Shown in pieces: positions 1 to 6,091 of a stretch of DNA of 8,421 nucleotides (the first letter of the stretch is position 1; the number at the start of each line of letters is the position of its first letter). The notes beneath the pieces were generated by a model that saw only the letters and a list, made by a program, of their open reading frames with translations, ran no database searches and had not been told where the DNA came from. The position numbers were made by a program, and so were the translations under genes. The stretch is taken from NCBI GenBank assembly GCA_002404675.1, contig DHKE01000031.1:1-8421 (forward strand), in the 5' to 3' direction. The stretch comes from Porphyromonadaceae bacterium UBA4702. Its GTDB lineage: Bacteria; Bacteroidota; Bacteroidia; Bacteroidales; Muribaculaceae.

Positions 1-25
1 CGTCCAACTTTTGGGGTGCAGTTCA
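1..25. mobile_element. Terminal inverted repeat of an IS3-family (IS150-type) insertion sequence, partial element
   Basis: Read on the minus strand, bases 25 to 1 begin TGAACTGCACCCCAAAAG and end GTTGGACG. From memory this matches the IS150 end (TGTACTGCACCC..., then GTTGGACG) in length and at most positions, including the family's terminal TG/CA. The rest of the element would lie to the left of the window. The boundary is placed at 24-25 (CA) because the sequence from about 24-26 onward matches the short palindromic repeat seen again at 3711-3746, while the preceding bases do not. No transposase sequence is visible, so the element could equally be a solo end or a remnant. Confidence 0.55.
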
Positions 26-56
26 CGGCACGCCGTGTCCCTACCAGGGCTGCGCA
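24..56 (+). repeat. Palindromic repeat copy A, left arm cut by the IS end
   Basis: This copy reads CACGGCACGCCGTGTCCCTAC, then CA, then GGGCTGCGCAT. Copy C at 3715-3746 is the same except that T replaces the CA. The complete copies have a palindromic core, GGACACGGC-AC-GCCGTGTCC; here the first bases of the left arm are replaced by IS-like sequence. The GGGCTGCGCAT tail is shared with copy C only. Confidence 0.75.
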
Positions 57-62
57 TTCACA

Positions 63-96
63 CGAAACCCGTGAGCCGCAACTATCACGGGTTTCG
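63..96. repeat. Perfect 12-bp hairpin upstream of topA
   Basis: CGAAACCCGTGA (63-74) is exactly complementary to TCACGGGTTTCG (85-96), with a 10-base loop. A second, mutually exclusive pairing is possible between GCAACT (78-83) and AGTTGC (97-102). There is no U-tract on either side, so it is not a standard intrinsic terminator. It lies upstream of the predicted topA promoter, so it would not be part of the topA mRNA. It directly follows the repeat copy A tail. It might be the transcript end of a gene outside the window or part of a mobile palindromic unit. Confidence 0.7.
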
Positions 97-141
97 AGTT
101 GCTGCACATATAATAATGTGGGGCGATGAAACCGGCGGTGT

Positions 142-172
142 TTTGGTCAGTCGCGGAATTTTTGTAATTTTG
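142..172 (+). promoter_or_regulatory. Predicted Bacteroidetes-type promoter of topA
   Basis: A -33 box TTTG (142-145) is followed after exactly 19 bases by a -7 box TAATTTTG (165-172), an exact match to TAnnTTTG. Transcription would start at about 178-180, giving a 5' UTR of about 70 bases. That leader contains a small GC hairpin (CCCC 193-196 with GGGG 201-204) and no clear Shine-Dalgarno sequence, as is usual in Bacteroidetes. Bases 97-249 hold no supported gene. Confidence 0.75.
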
Positions 173-249
173 CGCCGAATTTCAACCGGCAGCCCCGGCA
201 GGGGGAACTGGCTCGCCGCCCCTCGCATCGGTATGCCTAACAGTTATTT

Positions 250-2643
250 ATGAAAAATCTGGTCATAGTAGAGTCCCCCGCCAAGGCGAAGACTATAGAG
301 AAATATCTCGGCAAGGACTATAAAGTGATGTCGAGCTACGGACATATACGCGATCTGCGCAAGAAAGATTTCAGCATAGATGTGGACCACGACTACGCGC
401 CGCAGTATGAGATACCGGCGGAGAAGAAAGACCTCGTGCGGCAGCTGAAGGCCGAGGCCTCTTCAGCCGACATGGTGTGGCTCGCTTCCGATGAAGACCG
501 TGAGGGAGAGGCCATCGCCTGGCATCTGTATGAGGTGCTGGGGCTGACCCCGGAAAACTCGCGGCGCATCGTCTTCCACGAGATTACCAAACCGGCTATC
601 CTGCGGGCCATCGAAAATCCGCGAGGCATCGACATCAACCGCGTCAACGCGCAGCAGGCCCGCCGCGTGCTCGACCGCATGGTGGGCTTTGAGCTAAGCC
701 CGGTGCTGTGGCGCAAGATCAAGCCGGCGCTGTCCGCAGGGCGTGTGCAGAGCGTGGCTGTCAGGCTGATATGCGAGCGCGAGAAGGAGATACTCGCGTT
801 CAAGCCCGAAATGTTCTACCGCGTCAACGCAGTGTTTGCCGACCCGCGCAGCGGCGCGGAAATGAGAGGCGAGCTGAACCGCCGCCTCAACAATAAAGAC
901 GAGGCCCGTGCTTTGCTGTCGCATTGCGCCCCGCTCACGCAGTATGCTGTGACAAGTGTGGAGACCAAGCCGGTGAAACGCGCCCCCACGCCCCCTTTCA
1001 CGACTTCGACCTTGCAACAGGAGGCTTCACGCCGCCTCGGCATGTCAGTGGCGCAGACCATGTCAGTGGCGCAGAAGCTGTACGAGGCTGGACACATCAC
1101 ATATATGCGTACCGACTCGCTCAACCTCTCCGAGCTCGCGGTCAAGGACATAGCCAAGACCATATCCTCGTCGTGGGGCGACAAATACCTGCACACACGC
1201 CGTTACCACACCAAGTCGAAGGGCGCGCAGGAGGCTCACGAGGCCATACGCCCGACATACATCGCCAAGGAAACCATCGGCGGCACACAGGCCGAGAACC
1301 GGCTCTACGACCTGATACGCAAACGCACCCTCGCCTCGCAAATGGAAGACGCGGTCATCGAGAAGACAAACGTGGCCGTCAGCATCGACGGCCGGCAGGA
1401 AGAGTTTGACATCAAGGGGGAAGTGACAGTGTTCGACGGCTTCATGAAGGTGTACTCCGCCGGCGATGACGCAGACCACATGTTGCTGCCGCCGCTCGCG
1501 CAGGGCGACACACTCGCCCCGGTGGAGATGACTGCCACACAACGGTTCACACAAGCGCCGGCACGGTATTCCGAGGCCGCGCTGGTCAAGAAGATGGAGG
1601 AACTCGGCATTGGCCGTCCGTCTACGTACGCGCCTACTATTTCAACCATACAGACACGCGGATATGTGGAACGCGGCTCAAAGGAAGGCACTCCCCGCTC
1701 ATACGAGGTGCTGACACTCACTCCCCCATCAGCCGAAATATCAGAACAGACGCTCTCCGAGAACTCCGGCAGCGACAAGGGCAAGCTCGTGCCCACCGAC
1801 GTTGGCATGGTGGTCAACGACTTCCTCACGGTGCATTTCCCCGACATCCTCGACTACAACTTCACAGCGCGAGTCGAGGAGAAGTTTGACGAAATCTCAG
1901 AGGGCAAGCTGGGCTGGCAGAGCGAGCTGAAAGACTTCTACTCCGGCTTCCACCCCGACATCGAGAAGATAAACTCCATGCGCATGGAACACAAAGTGGG
2001 CGAGCGCCATCTGGGCATCGACCCGAAGAGCGGCCGCCCGGTATCGGTCAAGATAGGCCGCTACGGCCCGATGGTGCAGATTGGCGAAACTGGCGACGAG
2101 GAGAAGCCGCTGTTTGCCGGCATGCTGAAGGGGCAGAGCATGCAGACTATCACGCTCGAGGAGGCGTTGAAGCTGTTCGAGCTGCCGCGCACTCTCGGCG
2201 AATTTGAGGGCAAAACCGTCACCGCTGCCATCGGCCGCTTCGGCCCGTATGTGCGCCATGACAAGGCCTTCGTCTCAATTCCCAAGGAGCTGACCCCGCA
2301 GGGCATCACCCTCGAAGAGGCCATAAAACTCATCGAAGACAAGCGCGAGGCTGACAACAACAAGCATATCAAGTCGTTTGACGAACTCCCTGGCGTGGAG
2401 GTGCTGAACGGTCGCTTCGGCCCGTACATCGCATACCGCAAAGAGGGAGCCAAGAAGGCTGTCAACTACAAGATACCCAAAGGACAGGATGCCGCCGCGC
2501 TCACTGTGGAAGAGGTTCAGGCTATCATGAAGGCACAGGATGAAGCCCCGGCACGTCCGCGCCGCCGTGCCGCCGCTGCTGCCTCCAAAACCGCGACTAA
2601 GACAACCAAGTCAACAAAGACCTCCAAGAAAGCACAGCCATAG
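250..2643 (+). CDS. topA: DNA topoisomerase I (type IA)
   Basis: This 797-residue enzyme relaxes negatively supercoiled DNA by cutting and rejoining one strand through a 5'-phosphotyrosine link, and so counteracts gyrase during transcription. The N-terminal TOPRIM domain has VESPAKA (Glu8) and the acidic triad in DEDREGE (Asp81, Asp83, Glu85). SAGRVQS lies at 162-168. The catalytic tyrosine is Tyr285 in GHITYMRTDS. The C-terminal part has no four-cysteine zinc fingers. It has instead three TopoI_C-type repeats marked by GRYGPMVQ (603-610), GRFGPYVR (662-669) and GRFGPYIA (721-728), then an Ala/Lys/Thr-rich basic tail (about 767-797) likely to bind DNA. This is the arrangement I know from Bacteroidetes TopA. 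The ATG at 250 starts directly with the conserved MKNLVIVESPAKA. The gene has its own promoter and converges on tatD 55 bases away. Confidence 0.97.
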   Translation: MKNLVIVESPAKAKTIEKYLGKDYKVMSSYGHIRDLRKKDFSIDVDHDYAPQYEIPAEKKDLVRQLKAEASSADMVWLASDEDREGEAIAWHLYEVLGLTPENSRRIVFHEITKPAILRAIENPRGIDINRVNAQQARRVLDRMVGFELSPVLWRKIKPALSAGRVQSVAVRLICEREKEILAFKPEMFYRVNAVFADPRSGAEMRGELNRRLNNKDEARALLSHCAPLTQYAVTSVETKPVKRAPTPPFTTSTLQQEASRRLGMSVAQTMSVAQKLYEAGHITYMRTDSLNLSELAVKDIAKTISSSWGDKYLHTRRYHTKSKGAQEAHEAIRPTYIAKETIGGTQAENRLYDLIRKRTLASQMEDAVIEKTNVAVSIDGRQEEFDIKGEVTVFDGFMKVYSAGDDADHMLLPPLAQGDTLAPVEMTATQRFTQAPARYSEAALVKKMEELGIGRPSTYAPTISTIQTRGYVERGSKEGTPRSYEVLTLTPPSAEISEQTLSENSGSDKGKLVPTDVGMVVNDFLTVHFPDILDYNFTARVEEKFDEISEGKLGWQSELKDFYSGFHPDIEKINSMRMEHKVGERHLGIDPKSGRPVSVKIGRYGPMVQIGETGDEEKPLFAGMLKGQSMQTITLEEALKLFELPRTLGEFEGKTVTAAIGRFGPYVRHDKAFVSIPKELTPQGITLEEAIKLIEDKREADNNKHIKSFDELPGVEVLNGRFGPYIAYRKEGAKKAVNYKIPKGQDAAALTVEEVQAIMKAQDEAPARPRRRAAAAASKTATKTTKSTKTSKKAQP

Positions 2644-2655
2644 CCGTCATTGCCT

Positions 2656-2700
2656 CGGCAGGGTCGCGTATCGCGCTTATCCTGCCGCAAACGCTTTTTT
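2656..2700 (+). terminator. Possible topA terminator
   Basis: CGGCAGG (2656-2662) pairs with CCTGCCG (2681-2687), and an inner CGCG-TAT-CGCG hairpin (2665-2675) can form in the loop. A run of six T follows at 2695-2700. The seven bases between stem and T-run make it weaker than a classic intrinsic terminator. It fills the 55-base gap between the convergent topA and tatD stop codons, where a terminator is expected, and its T-run overlaps the tatD stop codon. Confidence 0.45.
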
Positions 2701-3355
2701 ACGCACCATTGTCCATGCCGAGGAAGCGGGCGGCATTGGCGGCGACCACCGGGGTCATGTCCTCGCTGCGCACAGCAGAAAGCGTCGCTATGACAGTTTT
2801 GATGCCAATGTCTGCATCATCTGTCTCGGCAAGTATGTATTCCTGCGGCACGGCTCTGACTGTCTGCTCATTGAAGTCCGCTCCGAAACTCAGGTAAATG
2901 CCACGGCGCGTGAACATTTCAGCCACTGACGGTTTCACGCGGAAGCCGTGAATGCACCACGGCATCGCCGGCGAAAGGTCGCGGCGCAGCCCGAGGATGA
3001 TGTCGTGAGCCTTCACATCATGGATTATCAGCGGCTTACGCAACCGTTCCGACAGCTCGACATGACGGCGCAACGTCAGCAGCTGACGGAACATCGCGCC
3101 GCCGCGCAGCTTGTCTATGCCAGCCTCGCCAACAGCGACGACCTGCGGCATTTCCGCCACGGCGGTTAGCATCTCCCACGCCGCGTCGGGTATGTCCGCC
3201 GCCGTGTCCCAAGGATGTATCCCCACGGAATACGAAATGTCCTCCTCCAAAGCCACCTCTGACGGAGCCTGATGCTGCGAGGCAAGCTGCACTGCCGACA
3301 GCGACACGACGCTCTGCCGCCGCTCGTGATGTGTGTGAATGTCAAGTATCTGCAT
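2699..3355 (-). CDS. TatD-family metal-dependent hydrolase, short form
   Basis: This 218-residue protein belongs to the amidohydrolase-like TIM-barrel TatD family, whose characterised members act as metal-dependent DNases. The expected metal-binding motifs appear in order: DIHTHH (His7, His9), GIHPW (46-49 region), VGEAGID (Glu77), IHD (His112), IHGF (His136) and AETDD (Asp179). It is about 40 residues shorter than typical TatD. The stretch after AETDD runs straight into the C-terminal helix (AANAARFLG) without the usual proline/arginine-rich loop. Short forms of this kind seem common in Bacteroidetes, but I cannot tell whether they are DNases, so I give no tatD symbol. The start at 3355 places the first metal-binding motif at residues 5-9, as is normal. 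The gene is single, with its own upstream region and no operon partner. Confidence 0.85.
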   Translation of the reverse strand: MQILDIHTHHERRQSVVSLSAVQLASQHQAPSEVALEEDISYSVGIHPWDTAADIPDAAWEMLTAVAEMPQVVAVGEAGIDKLRGGAMFRQLLTLRRHVELSERLRKPLIIHDVKAHDIILGLRRDLSPAMPWCIHGFRVKPSVAEMFTRRGIYLSFGADFNEQTVRAVPQEYILAETDDADIGIKTVIATLSAVRSEDMTPVVAANAARFLGMDNGA

Positions 3356-3363
3356 AATAAAAT

Positions 3364-3410
3364 AACCGCAATCTCAACTCCTATATTATATGAGAACCGC
3401 AATCTCAACT
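3364..3410 (-). repeat. 16-bp perfect direct repeat upstream of the TatD-family gene (possible operator)
   Basis: AACCGCAATCTCAACT occurs at 3364-3379 and again at 3395-3410 (plus-strand reading), separated by 15 bases, so the repeat period is 31 bases or about three helical turns. The copies end 9 and 40 bases before the TatD start codon. The spacer holds TATAAT in the minus-strand reading (3390-3385). With TTGCAG (3414-3409) and an 18-base gap it resembles a sigma-70-type promoter, but no TAnnTTTG box was seen, so the promoter is uncertain. Paired binding sites for a regulator are one reading; a partly decayed 31-bp duplication is the other. Confidence 0.6.
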
Positions 3411-3456
3411 GCAATTACAAAAGCAGGCGCATCATCTCTTTGGAACCCAATGCCTT

Positions 3457-3486
3457 AAAAAATGCTCTTTCCAAAGAGCATTTTTG
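3457..3486. terminator. Bidirectional terminator-like hairpin
   Basis: AAAAATGCTCTTT (3458-3470) is perfectly complementary to AAAGAGCATTTTT (3473-3485), with only CC between the arms. The A-run before and T-run after the GC part give U-tracts on either transcript. It lies about 100 bases upstream of the TatD-family start and is not next to any gene's 3' end: kbl has its own terminator at 3748-3785. It may insulate the TatD-family gene, end a small transcript, or act in a leader. Confidence 0.6.
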
Positions 3487-3525
3487 CCCCTTTTTTGCTC
3501 TTTAGAAAGAACGATTCTTGCACAA

Positions 3526-3540
3526 CGTTGATTATCAACG
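3526..3540. repeat. 15-bp palindrome CGTTGAT-T-ATCAACG
   Basis: Two 7-bp arms flank a single central base. It is preceded by a smaller inverted repeat AAGAA-CGA-TTCTT. The symmetry and size would fit a dimeric regulator site, but no promoter was recognised nearby and the function is unknown. Confidence 0.4.
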
Positions 3541-3641
3541 GAATACAACTCTTAAAATTTCCATCAAAGTGCGGACATGGCGTTCGGCAAATGTAGGAGG
3601 GGTGTCAAAATGCGCTGACCGCGTATGATTGGGGCGGCAAG

Positions 3642-3734
3642 GTAGGGACACGGCGTGCCGTGTCCGCACCTAGGTCACTGCAAATCAAACAATTGCACTT
3701 GTCGCCAAGCGGACACGGCACGCCGTGTCCCTAC
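3642..3734. repeat. REPIN-like inverted pair of palindromic repeats (copies B and C)
   Basis: Copy B (3642-3667) and the first 26 bases of copy C (3709-3734) are exact reverse complements over 26 bases, separated by 41 bases. Each arm contains its own palindrome with 9-bp halves and a two-base centre (GGACACGGC and GCCGTGTCC, at 3646-3665 and 3711-3730). Copy C continues to 3746 with TGGGCTGCGCAT, matching the tail of copy A at the left end of the window. Two inverted short palindromes with a short spacer are the defining layout of REPINs. The pair lies downstream of the kbl stop codon, just past its terminator. No transposase or RAYT gene is in the window. Confidence 0.75.
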
Positions 3735-3747
3735 TGGGCTGCGCATA

Positions 3748-3785
3748 AAAAAGATGGTGTGCCTATTTTGACACACCATCTTTTT
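3748..3785 (-). terminator. kbl intrinsic terminator
   Basis: GATGGTGTG (3753-3761) pairs with CACACCATC (3772-3780) around a 10-base loop, with A-runs and T-runs flanking both sides. On the minus strand the stem is followed by a U-tract. It lies about 35 bases past the kbl stop codon, where a terminator is expected. The symmetry would let it work in both directions. Confidence 0.85.
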
Positions 3786-3819
3786 ACGGTCACTCGCCGG
3801 CTATGCCAGTGTAAATGTT

Positions 3820-5016
3820 TCAGCCTTTGAGCACACCGAGCTTCTTGCCCACCTTGATGAATGCGGCAATGGCGCGGTCGAGCTGCTCGCGGTTGTGTCC
3901 GGCAGAGAGCTGCACGCGGATGCGGGCCTGTCCCTTCGGCACAACGGGATAGTAGAAGCCCGTCACATAGATGCCCTCGTTCTGCATCTCGGCAGCGAAG
4001 TCCTGCGACAGCTTGGCGTCGTAGAGCATCACGGCGCAGATAGCAGACTGGGTCGGCTTGATGTCGAAGCCTGCAGCGAGCATCTTGTCGCGGAAATAGG
4101 TCACGTTGTCCATCAGGCGGGTGTGCAGGTCATCGCTCTCGCCGAGCATCTTGAACATCTCGATGCTTGCTCCGACGATAGAGGGAGCGACAGAGTTGGA
4201 GAACAGGTAGGGGCGTGAACGCTGGCGGAGCATGTCGATTATCTCCTTCGGGCCGGTAGTGAAGCCGCCCATCGCGCCGCCGAATGACTTGCCGAGCGTG
4301 CCGGTGAAAATGTCAATCTTGCCGTAGCAGTTGAACTGCTCAGCCACACCGTGTCCGGTCGGGCCAACGACACCTGCGGAGTGGCTCTCGTCCACCATTA
4401 CAAGCGCGTCATACTTCTCTGCCAGCTCGCAGATCTTGTCCATCGGGGCGACGTTGCCGTCCATTGAGAACACGCCGTCGGTAGCGATGATGCGGAAGCG
4501 GCAGTCCTGCGCCTCCTTCAGGCAACGCTCCAGGTCGGCCATGTCGGCATTGGCATAGCGCAGACGCTTTGCCTTGCACAGACGCACGCCGTCGATGATA
4601 GAGGCATGGTTCAGCGCGTCAGAGATGATAGCGTCCTCCGGGCCGAACAACGGCTCGAACAGGCCGCCGTTGGCGTCGAAGCAAGCGGCATACAATATGG
4701 TGTCTTCGGTGTGGAAATAGTCAGAAATGGCGTGTTCCAGCTCCTTGTGCATATCCTGTGTGCCGCAGATGAAGCGAACCGACGACATGCCGTAGCCGCG
4801 ACGGTCCATAGCCTTCTTGGCAGCATCGATAAGACGCTGGTTGTCAGAAAGTCCGAGATAGTTGTTGGCGCAGAAGTTGAGCACTTCGCCCTTGGTGTTC
4901 TCCACAGCGATGCCGGCACGCTGCGGGGTGGTGATGATACGCTCGTTCTTGTACAATCCTGCATCCTTGATGTCTTGCAGCTCCTTGGTAAGGTAGCTCT
5001 TGAAATTCTTATACAT
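3820..5016 (-). CDS. kbl: Glycine C-acetyltransferase (2-amino-3-ketobutyrate CoA ligase)
   Basis: This PLP enzyme of the alpha-oxoamine synthase group converts 2-amino-3-oxobutanoate and CoA to glycine and acetyl-CoA, the second step of threonine breakdown after threonine dehydrogenase. From the ATG at 5016 it has 398 residues, which is the length of E. coli Kbl. Visible features are the N-terminal NFCANNYLGLS (47-57), His137 (SDALNHAS) that stacks on the cofactor, VDESHSAG (208-215, Asp209 and His212), and the Schiff-base Lys243 in GTLGKSFGGAMGG. The C-terminal RIRVQLSAGH (365-374) also fits Kbl. An upstream in-frame ATG at 5052 would add 12 residues, but it overlaps the predicted -7 box, so 5016 is preferred. 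No threonine dehydrogenase gene is adjacent in this window. A related member such as serine palmitoyltransferase or KAS-III-like AONS is much less likely given the length and motifs. Confidence 0.95.
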   Translation of the reverse strand: MYKNFKSYLTKELQDIKDAGLYKNERIITTPQRAGIAVENTKGEVLNFCANNYLGLSDNQRLIDAAKKAMDRRGYGMSSVRFICGTQDMHKELEHAISDYFHTEDTILYAACFDANGGLFEPLFGPEDAIISDALNHASIIDGVRLCKAKRLRYANADMADLERCLKEAQDCRFRIIATDGVFSMDGNVAPMDKICELAEKYDALVMVDESHSAGVVGPTGHGVAEQFNCYGKIDIFTGTLGKSFGGAMGGFTTGPKEIIDMLRQRSRPYLFSNSVAPSIVGASIEMFKMLGESDDLHTRLMDNVTYFRDKMLAAGFDIKPTQSAICAVMLYDAKLSQDFAAEMQNEGIYVTGFYYPVVPKGQARIRVQLSAGHNREQLDRAIAAFIKVGKKLGVLKG

Positions 5017-5049
5017 GATATTCGTTTTACAAGGTTGATTTTTCCACCC

Positions 5050-5057
5050 CAAAATTA
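5050..5057 (-). promoter_or_regulatory. Predicted -7 box of the kbl promoter
   Basis: The minus strand reads TAATTTTG, an exact TAnnTTTG match, 33 bases before the kbl ATG. No TTTG -33 box is seen at the usual distance; that place is occupied by two 8-bp direct repeats (GCACACCC at 5069-5076 and 5077-5084). The start site would lie at about 5043-5045, leaving a leader of about 28 bases. Confidence 0.6.
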
Positions 5058-5161
5058 GTCATTTTTCCGCACACCCGCACACCCGCAGCCGATTTTTATG
5101 CCGTCTCGCGATGCACCTGCCCACCTAATCGCCCCGGAAAATGCGGAAAACCGCGCCGATT

Positions 5162-5193
5162 TTTGGTTATTTAGACTATAATGAGTAACTTTG
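5162..5193 (+). promoter_or_regulatory. Predicted Bacteroidetes-type promoter of the exported repeat protein gene
   Basis: TTTG (5162-5165) is followed after 20 bases by TAACTTTG (5186-5193), matching both boxes of the consensus. Transcription would begin near 5200, only about a dozen bases before the ATG at 5213. The rest of the 196-base divergent intergenic region (5017-5212) shows only a weak GCGG-AAAA-CCGC hairpin at 5143-5154. Confidence 0.7.
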
Positions 5194-5212
5194 AGGCAAA
5201 AAACAACACAAT

Positions 5213-6028
5213 ATGAAGAAACTGCTCATGACGCTTATGGCGGCGATGCTGCCGCTGCTCGCCCTCGCCGGCGACTGGATCGAGATGCTCTCGAGCAACG
5301 GCGTGACGCACTACATATATGACACCGTCGAAAACGTCCAGGGCAACCACCACGCTTGGTTCAAGATGACATACGACACACCAGCCGCACGCCAGTCCGC
5401 AAAAGAGCAATACGGCATGGACGAAGAGGTGTACGCAGTCAAGTTCCTGTGCGTCTACAACGAGGATTGGACCATGTTTACCAACAATGCCGCTACACTG
5501 TACGGCAAAGAGGGCAATGTAATTGAATCGTACAGCTATGACGATGACTCATGGGAATATGTAGTCGTGGAGTCAAATGCGGAGACATGGCGTGACTTCG
5601 CACGGAAGATGCCGGTGAAGGAACAAACGCAGGACAACGCGGCGTCGGAGGAGGCATCTGCCGGCACCCCGGAAATATACTCGCTCGACGGCAGGACATA
5701 CTGTATGTGGCAGCCGGAGAAAGGGGACGACGGCTGTCAGGTGATGTGGATGCGCGTAATCCACGACACCCCCGAAGTGCGCAACGAGGCCATGGAAGCC
5801 CTCGGCATGGACGAACCTGTCTACGGAATGGCATACCAGTACGCATTCAACGCCGACTGGTCGGCGATTTCCACACGCACTGTCACCATATACGGCAACC
5901 TCCTCAAAGAACTCAGCACCACCGCATTTGACGAAGACGACTGGCGGCAGATAACGCCCGAGTCCAACGCCGCCGTATGGCGCGACTACGCCCGCGAACA
6001 CGCCGCCCGCGAACACGCCGCCCGCTGA
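5213..6028 (+). CDS. Exported protein with two Adhesin_E-like repeats
   Basis: This 271-residue protein starts with a signal peptide (MKKLLMTLMAAMLPLLALA, probable cut after Ala19). There is no lipobox cysteine, so it is probably periplasmic or secreted. The mature part is an internal duplication. Residues about 20-132 and 154-261 share the order W/Y...Y.....W.(K/R)...DTPE/A.R..A.e..GMDE.VY......Y..(N/E)DW......T.YG......S......DDW..(V/I).(V/P)ESNA..WRD(F/Y)AR, joined by an acidic, Ala-rich linker (133-153). The pattern resembles surface-adhesin protein E domains (Adhesin_E, Pfam PF16747) as I remember them, including the terminal P/E-S-x-A motif. The family has no firm biochemical role. The protein ends in two in-frame copies of EHAAR. 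It has its own promoter and no operon partner is evident. Confidence 0.7.
   Translation: MKKLLMTLMAAMLPLLALAGDWIEMLSSNGVTHYIYDTVENVQGNHHAWFKMTYDTPAARQSAKEQYGMDEEVYAVKFLCVYNEDWTMFTNNAATLYGKEGNVIESYSYDDDSWEYVVVESNAETWRDFARKMPVKEQTQDNAASEEASAGTPEIYSLDGRTYCMWQPEKGDDGCQVMWMRVIHDTPEVRNEAMEALGMDEPVYGMAYQYAFNADWSAISTRTVTIYGNLLKELSTTAFDEDDWRQITPESNAAVWRDYAREHAAREHAAR
5996..6025 (+). repeat. Exact 15-bp tandem repeat at the 3' end of the exported protein gene
   Basis: GAACACGCCGCCCGC occurs at 5996-6010 and 6011-6025, directly before the TGA stop. It encodes EHAAR twice and is in frame. The preceding CCCGC hints at slippage from a related triplet context. Copy number could vary without shifting the frame. 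Confidence 0.9.
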
Positions 6029-6061
6029 TCCGCGCCCGCACTCCAATCCGATAAATTGTCG

Positions 6062-6069
6062 TATATTTG
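6062..6069 (+). promoter_or_regulatory. Predicted -7 box of the methyltransferase promoter
   Basis: TATATTTG matches TAnnTTTG exactly and lies 22 bases before the ATG at 6092; transcription would start at about 6075. No TTTG is found about 20 bases upstream, so the promoter may be weak or need an activator. Because the box lies inside the reading frame from the TTG at 6056, it argues that translation starts at 6092. Confidence 0.55.
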
Positions 6070-6091
6070 CAGTCGCATAAAAGTTCCGCCG

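Noticed and set aside
11..253. 80-codon frame starting with TTG before topA
   Set aside because: It spans the palindromic repeat, the perfect hairpin and the topA promoter, overlaps the topA start and has no recognisable protein character.
1042..1074. 15-bp exact repeat (ATGTCAGTGGCGCAG twice, 18 bases apart) within topA
   Set aside because: It encodes MSVAQTMSVAQ, which aligns without length change to the usual family sequence there (such as FSVKQTMQVAQ), so it is probably not an insertion and does not damage the gene.
3595..3618. AGGAGG followed by ATG-CGC-TGA
   Set aside because: A two-codon frame is no gene, and strong Shine-Dalgarno sequences are not a typical signal in this group; most likely chance.
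3642..3734. CRISPR array
   Set aside because: The copies are in inverted orientation, only two are adjacent, and each is a palindrome; there is no regular direct-repeat/spacer series or cas gene.
5017..5052. Upstream ATG adding 12 residues to kbl
   Set aside because: It overlaps the -7 box at 5050-5057, and the ATG at 5016 gives the family's exact 398-residue length.
6056..6091. TTG start for the methyltransferase, adding 12 residues
   Set aside because: The predicted -7 box TATATTTG lies at 6062-6069 inside this extension, and the ATG at 6092 starts a normal N-terminus.
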